A stretch of 64,000 bases of DNA from Streptomyces spinosisporus (lineage in GTDB: Bacteria; Actinomycetota; Actinomycetes; Streptomycetales; Streptomycetaceae): positions 496,001 to 560,000 of the forward strand of contig NZ_JALDAX010000004.1 of assembly GCF_022698145.1 (NCBI RefSeq), given 5' to 3'. Shown piece after piece: positions 61,323 through 64,000 of the stretch. The notes below the pieces were generated by a model that made no database searches, was not told where the DNA came from, and was given only the letters and a program-made list of their open reading frames with translations. The stretch's first letter is position 1; every line of letters begins with the position of its first letter. The translations under genes and the position numbers were made by a program.

Positions 61323-62009
61323 TCACAGCGTGCCCCGTTCGCAGATCATTCGGGCCACCTCGCGGAGTTTGACGTTGTGCTCCTGGGAGTAGCGGCGCAG
61401 TACGTCGAAGGCCTCGTTCTCGGTGAGGTTGTGGCTGCCCATGAGGATGCCCATGGCCTCGCCGATCATGTGGCGGGTGCCGAGGGCCTGTTCCATCTGG
61501 GCGTGGGTGCGGGCGCTGGAGAAGGAGACCGCGGCGTGGGAGGCCAGCAGCCAGCCGGCCAGTTCGCCGGCCTCGGTGAAGGCGCCGGGGCTGCGGGAGT
61601 AGATGTTCAGCGCGCCGAGTTCCTCGTCCTCGGTGTAGAGGAGGAAACCCATCATGCTGCCCACGCCGAGCCGCAGCGCCCGGGGCGCGTAGTCGGGCCA
61701 GCGCGGTTGTTCACGGGTGAAGTCCGGGATGCGGAAGACCCGCTCGCCCTCCTTGGTGCGGGCGGCGTCGAAGCACGGTCCCTCGCCCAGCTGCTCCTGC
61801 AGCCGGTCGCTGTCGACCACGAGCTGTTCGGTGGCGGCCAGCGTCTGCACCTTCTTGTCGTGCAGCATCAGGATCCCGGCGGCGTCGCAGCCCTCCACCA
61901 GCTCGACCGCCGAGCCGGTGATCCGTTCCAGGGTGGCGTCGACCGATGTCTGCGCCAGCAGGTCCCGCGCCAGCGTCGCCATCTCCTGCGCGAACCGTGC
62001 CCAGTCCAT
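61323..62009 (-). CDS. GAF-ANTAR RNA-binding regulator
   Basis: 228 residues. A GAF domain (about 20-160) is followed by an ANTAR helical domain: MEQALGTRHMIGEAMGILMG, then NEAFDVLRRYSQEHNVKLREV with the conserved Ala-Met-Gly run. ANTAR proteins bind paired hairpins in RNA to prevent transcription termination. The GAF signal is unknown. A hairpin pair recognised by it was not searched for systematically. The gene is solo. Confidence 0.9.
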   Translation of the reverse strand: MDWARFAQEMATLARDLLAQTSVDATLERITGSAVELVEGCDAAGILMLHDKKVQTLAATEQLVVDSDRLQEQLGEGPCFDAARTKEGERVFRIPDFTREQPRWPDYAPRALRLGVGSMMGFLLYTEDEELGALNIYSRSPGAFTEAGELAGWLLASHAAVSFSSARTHAQMEQALGTRHMIGEAMGILMGSHNLTENEAFDVLRRYSQEHNVKLREVARMICERGTL

Positions 62010-62153
62010 CCGTCTTCACCTCCCTGTCCGTAGGTCGTAGGTCCGTCCCGGTGAAGCCGTACACCCGTACCCACCATGTCATGCGTGCCTCGCGGCGCGA
62101 GGCGGGCCACAAGCCCGCCTCGCGTCGACGTCACTCACACCACCGACCCTCCA

Positions 62154-63995
62154 TCAGCTCACGCTGATCTCCGGCCGGTACATGTCCATCCACTGTGCGA
62201 GGTCCAGTGCCCGTTCCAGGCCCCGGCGTTGGGCCTGGCTGCTGACCGGTTCGTCGTGGTGGGCGACGCGGGCCAGGCGGTCGGGGTCCACGAGGTCGAA
62301 GACCGGGTGGGACGGCTGGGCGAGGAGGTCCTTGGCCTGGTCCTGGAGGGCCACGGCGTACTTGGGGTCCTGGGTGGAGGGGTACGGGCTCTTGACCCTG
62401 TCGTAGACCGACTTCGGCAGGACGTCGGCGGTGGCCTCGCGCAGCAGGCTCTTCTCGCGGCCGTCGAAGGACTTCAGCGCCCAGGGGGTGTTGTAGACGT
62501 ACTCGACGAGCCGGTGGTCGCAGAACGGGACCCGTACTTCGAGGCCCACGGCCATGCTCGCGCGGTCCTTGCGGTCGAGCAGGATACGGACGAAGCGGGT
62601 GAGGTGCAGATAGGACATCTGCCGCATCCGGAACTCGAAGTCGCTCTCGCCGTCCAGGCGTTGGATGCCGGTGACGGCGGTGCGGTAGCCGTCGGCGACG
62701 TAGCCCTGGAGGTCGAGCGAGTCGAGCAGGCCGGGGCGCAGCACCTCGGCGTCCTCGCCGAAGTGGCGGCTGAACTGCACCAGCCAGGGGAAGGTGCCGC
62801 CGCGCCGGGCCTCCTCGTCGAAGAACTGCAGATAGCCGCCGAAGACCTCGTCGGCGGACTCGCCGGACAGGGCGACGGTCGACTGGTCGCGGATGGCGCG
62901 GAAGAGGAGGTACAGCGAGGCGTCCATGTCGCCGAGCCCGGCGGGCAGGTCGCGCGCCCTGATGACCTTCGCGCGCACCTCCGGGTCGGCGAGTGCCTGC
63001 GCGTCGAGCACGATGTCCTGGTGATCGGTGCCGGCGGTGCGGGCCACGTCGTGGACGAACGGGGTGTCGGGTGTGCCGCGCAGCTCGTCCGCGACGAAGT
63101 TGTCGCTCTGGCCGACGAAGTCGACGGCGAAGCTGCGCACCTTCTCGCCGTGCTCGCCGAGCTGCCGGGCGGCGAGCGCGGTCATGGCGGAGGAGTCGAG
63201 GCCGCCGGAGAGCAGCGTGCAGCGGGGCACGTCGGCGACGAGCTGGCGGCGCACGATGTCGTCGAGCAGGGAGCGGACCGTGGCGATGCTGGTGTCGCGG
63301 TCGTCGGTGTGGGGCCGGGTCTCCAACTGCCAGTAGGTGCGGTGGTGCACGCCCGAGCGGTCGACGGTGACGACGGTGCCGGGTTCGACCTCCGCCATGC
63401 CCTCCCACACGGCGTGCCCCGGCGTCTTGATCATCGTGAACAGTTCGCGCAGGCCGCCGAGCCCGACGCGGGCGGGGGCCAGGGGGTTGGCCAGGATCGC
63501 CTTGGGCTCGGATCCGAACAGGACGCCGTCGGGGGTGGGGTAGTAGTAGAAGGGCTTGATGCCCATCCGGTCGCGGATCATCACCAGCTTGTCCTCGCGG
63601 CCGTCCCACACGGCGAACGCGTACATGCCGTTGAGCCGCTCGGCGACCTGCTCGCCCCATTCGAGATAGCCGTGCAGGACGACCTCGGTGTCGGAGTCGG
63701 TGGTGAAACGGTGGCCACGGGCGCCGAGTTCACGGCGCAGCTCGGTGAAGTTGTACGTCTCACCGGAGTACACGAGCGCGACACTGCCGTGCGGGGTGTC
63801 GGCCGCCATCGGCTGCCGGCCGCCGGGCAGGTCGATGATCGCGAGCCTGCGGTGCCCGAGGGCTGCCGGGCCCTGCACCCAGACGCCGCGGTCGTCGGGG
63901 CCGCGGCAGGCCATCGTCTCGGTCATTGCATCCAATACGGCCGACTCGGTCCCGAGATCGCGGTCGTAGGAGATCCAGCCGGTGATGCCGCACAT
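62154..63995 (-). CDS. asnB: Asparagine synthetase (glutamine-hydrolysing)
   Basis: 613 residues, complete at the window edge. Cys2 after the initiator Met is the glutaminase nucleophile (MCGITGWIS), and the Ntn domain continues to about 190 (LGHRRLAIIDL, Arg50 region). The synthetase domain holds the P-loop LLSGGLDSSA near residue 260 and ALSGESADEVFGGYLQFF near 370. It converts aspartate, glutamine and ATP to asparagine and glutamate. It may equally be one of the AsnB paralogues that amidate other substrates, as Streptomyces usually has several. Confidence 0.92.
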   Translation of the reverse strand: MCGITGWISYDRDLGTESAVLDAMTETMACRGPDDRGVWVQGPAALGHRRLAIIDLPGGRQPMAADTPHGSVALVYSGETYNFTELRRELGARGHRFTTDSDTEVVLHGYLEWGEQVAERLNGMYAFAVWDGREDKLVMIRDRMGIKPFYYYPTPDGVLFGSEPKAILANPLAPARVGLGGLRELFTMIKTPGHAVWEGMAEVEPGTVVTVDRSGVHHRTYWQLETRPHTDDRDTSIATVRSLLDDIVRRQLVADVPRCTLLSGGLDSSAMTALAARQLGEHGEKVRSFAVDFVGQSDNFVADELRGTPDTPFVHDVARTAGTDHQDIVLDAQALADPEVRAKVIRARDLPAGLGDMDASLYLLFRAIRDQSTVALSGESADEVFGGYLQFFDEEARRGGTFPWLVQFSRHFGEDAEVLRPGLLDSLDLQGYVADGYRTAVTGIQRLDGESDFEFRMRQMSYLHLTRFVRILLDRKDRASMAVGLEVRVPFCDHRLVEYVYNTPWALKSFDGREKSLLREATADVLPKSVYDRVKSPYPSTQDPKYAVALQDQAKDLLAQPSHPVFDLVDPDRLARVAHHDEPVSSQAQRRGLERALDLAQWMDMYRPEISVS

Positions 63996-64000
63996 GTGGT

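Overview
The window looks like Streptomyces chromosome. It has very high GC, frequent GTG/TTG starts, long spurious antisense reading frames, and Streptomyces marker genes (ssgR-ssgA, ptpA, dtpA, DUF5326, DUF5926). From memory, the order ptpA ... ssgR-ssgA ... thiC ... hisC-like - cydAB-cydCD ... serS - pheA - dtpA/copper operon matches the S. coelicolor core close to oriC. The DNA supports an origin-proximal position: six copies of the ParB site parS (consensus GTTTCACGTGAAAC; three perfect, three with one mismatch) lie between 1.5 and 43.4 kb. Three groups of DnaA boxes (TTATCCACA/TTGTCCACA) lie at 31.7, 34.6 and 40.9-41.2 kb.

Layout. 0.1-6.6 kb: a beta-lactamase-fold hydrolase, two GNAT acetyltransferases, a HAD phosphatase, a flavohaemoglobin-like protein, a Nudix hydrolase and a LysR regulator. 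6.8-8.8 kb: a leftward operon of a PLP Cys/Met-metabolism enzyme, tyrosine phosphatase PtpA and a small membrane protein. 8.9-11.3 kb: a cupin, a DUF5326 membrane protein and the sporulation pair ssgR-ssgA. 11.4-15 kb: a YibE/F membrane protein, then thiC under a TPP riboswitch whose long variable arm contains a parS site. 15-19 kb: DUF4240 protein, membrane protein, metallophosphoesterase, LacI regulator. 19.5-28.5 kb: hisC-like aminotransferase, the cytochrome bd operon cydA-cydB-cydCD behind a Rex-type operator, and an orphan GAF histidine kinase. 28.5-34.6 kb: HAD phosphatase, F420-type LLM oxidoreductase, small conserved protein, KptA, MerR regulator and an EphD-like hydrolase/dehydrogenase fusion. 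34.7-38.3 kb: a four-gene ABC-2 transporter operon. 38.6-42.2 kb: HAD phosphatase overlapping serS, a DnaA-box cluster, pheA. 42.3-48.6 kb: a leftward copper-handling cluster (Met/His-rich membrane protein, YcnI, Sco, PCuAC lipoprotein, CopC-CopD-YtkA fusion, DyP peroxidase DtpA). 48.8-64 kb: anti-sigma-type ATPases, MocR regulator, aminopeptidase P, PP2C phosphatase, a Prim-Pol-like protein, a secreted protein, a DUF5926 protein, GDPD, an HtrA-type protease, tRNA-Ser(UGA), a GAF-ANTAR regulator and an asparagine synthetase.

Most of the window is conserved housekeeping and developmental sequence; I see no prophage, insertion sequence, CRISPR array or biosynthetic cluster. The most interesting signals are DNA sites superimposed on genes: parS inside the thiC riboswitch arm, parS across the cydCD start, a periodic CACGTG array next to the first parS, and dispersed DnaA-box groups. 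The Met/His-rich protein at the head of the copper cluster is also of interest.
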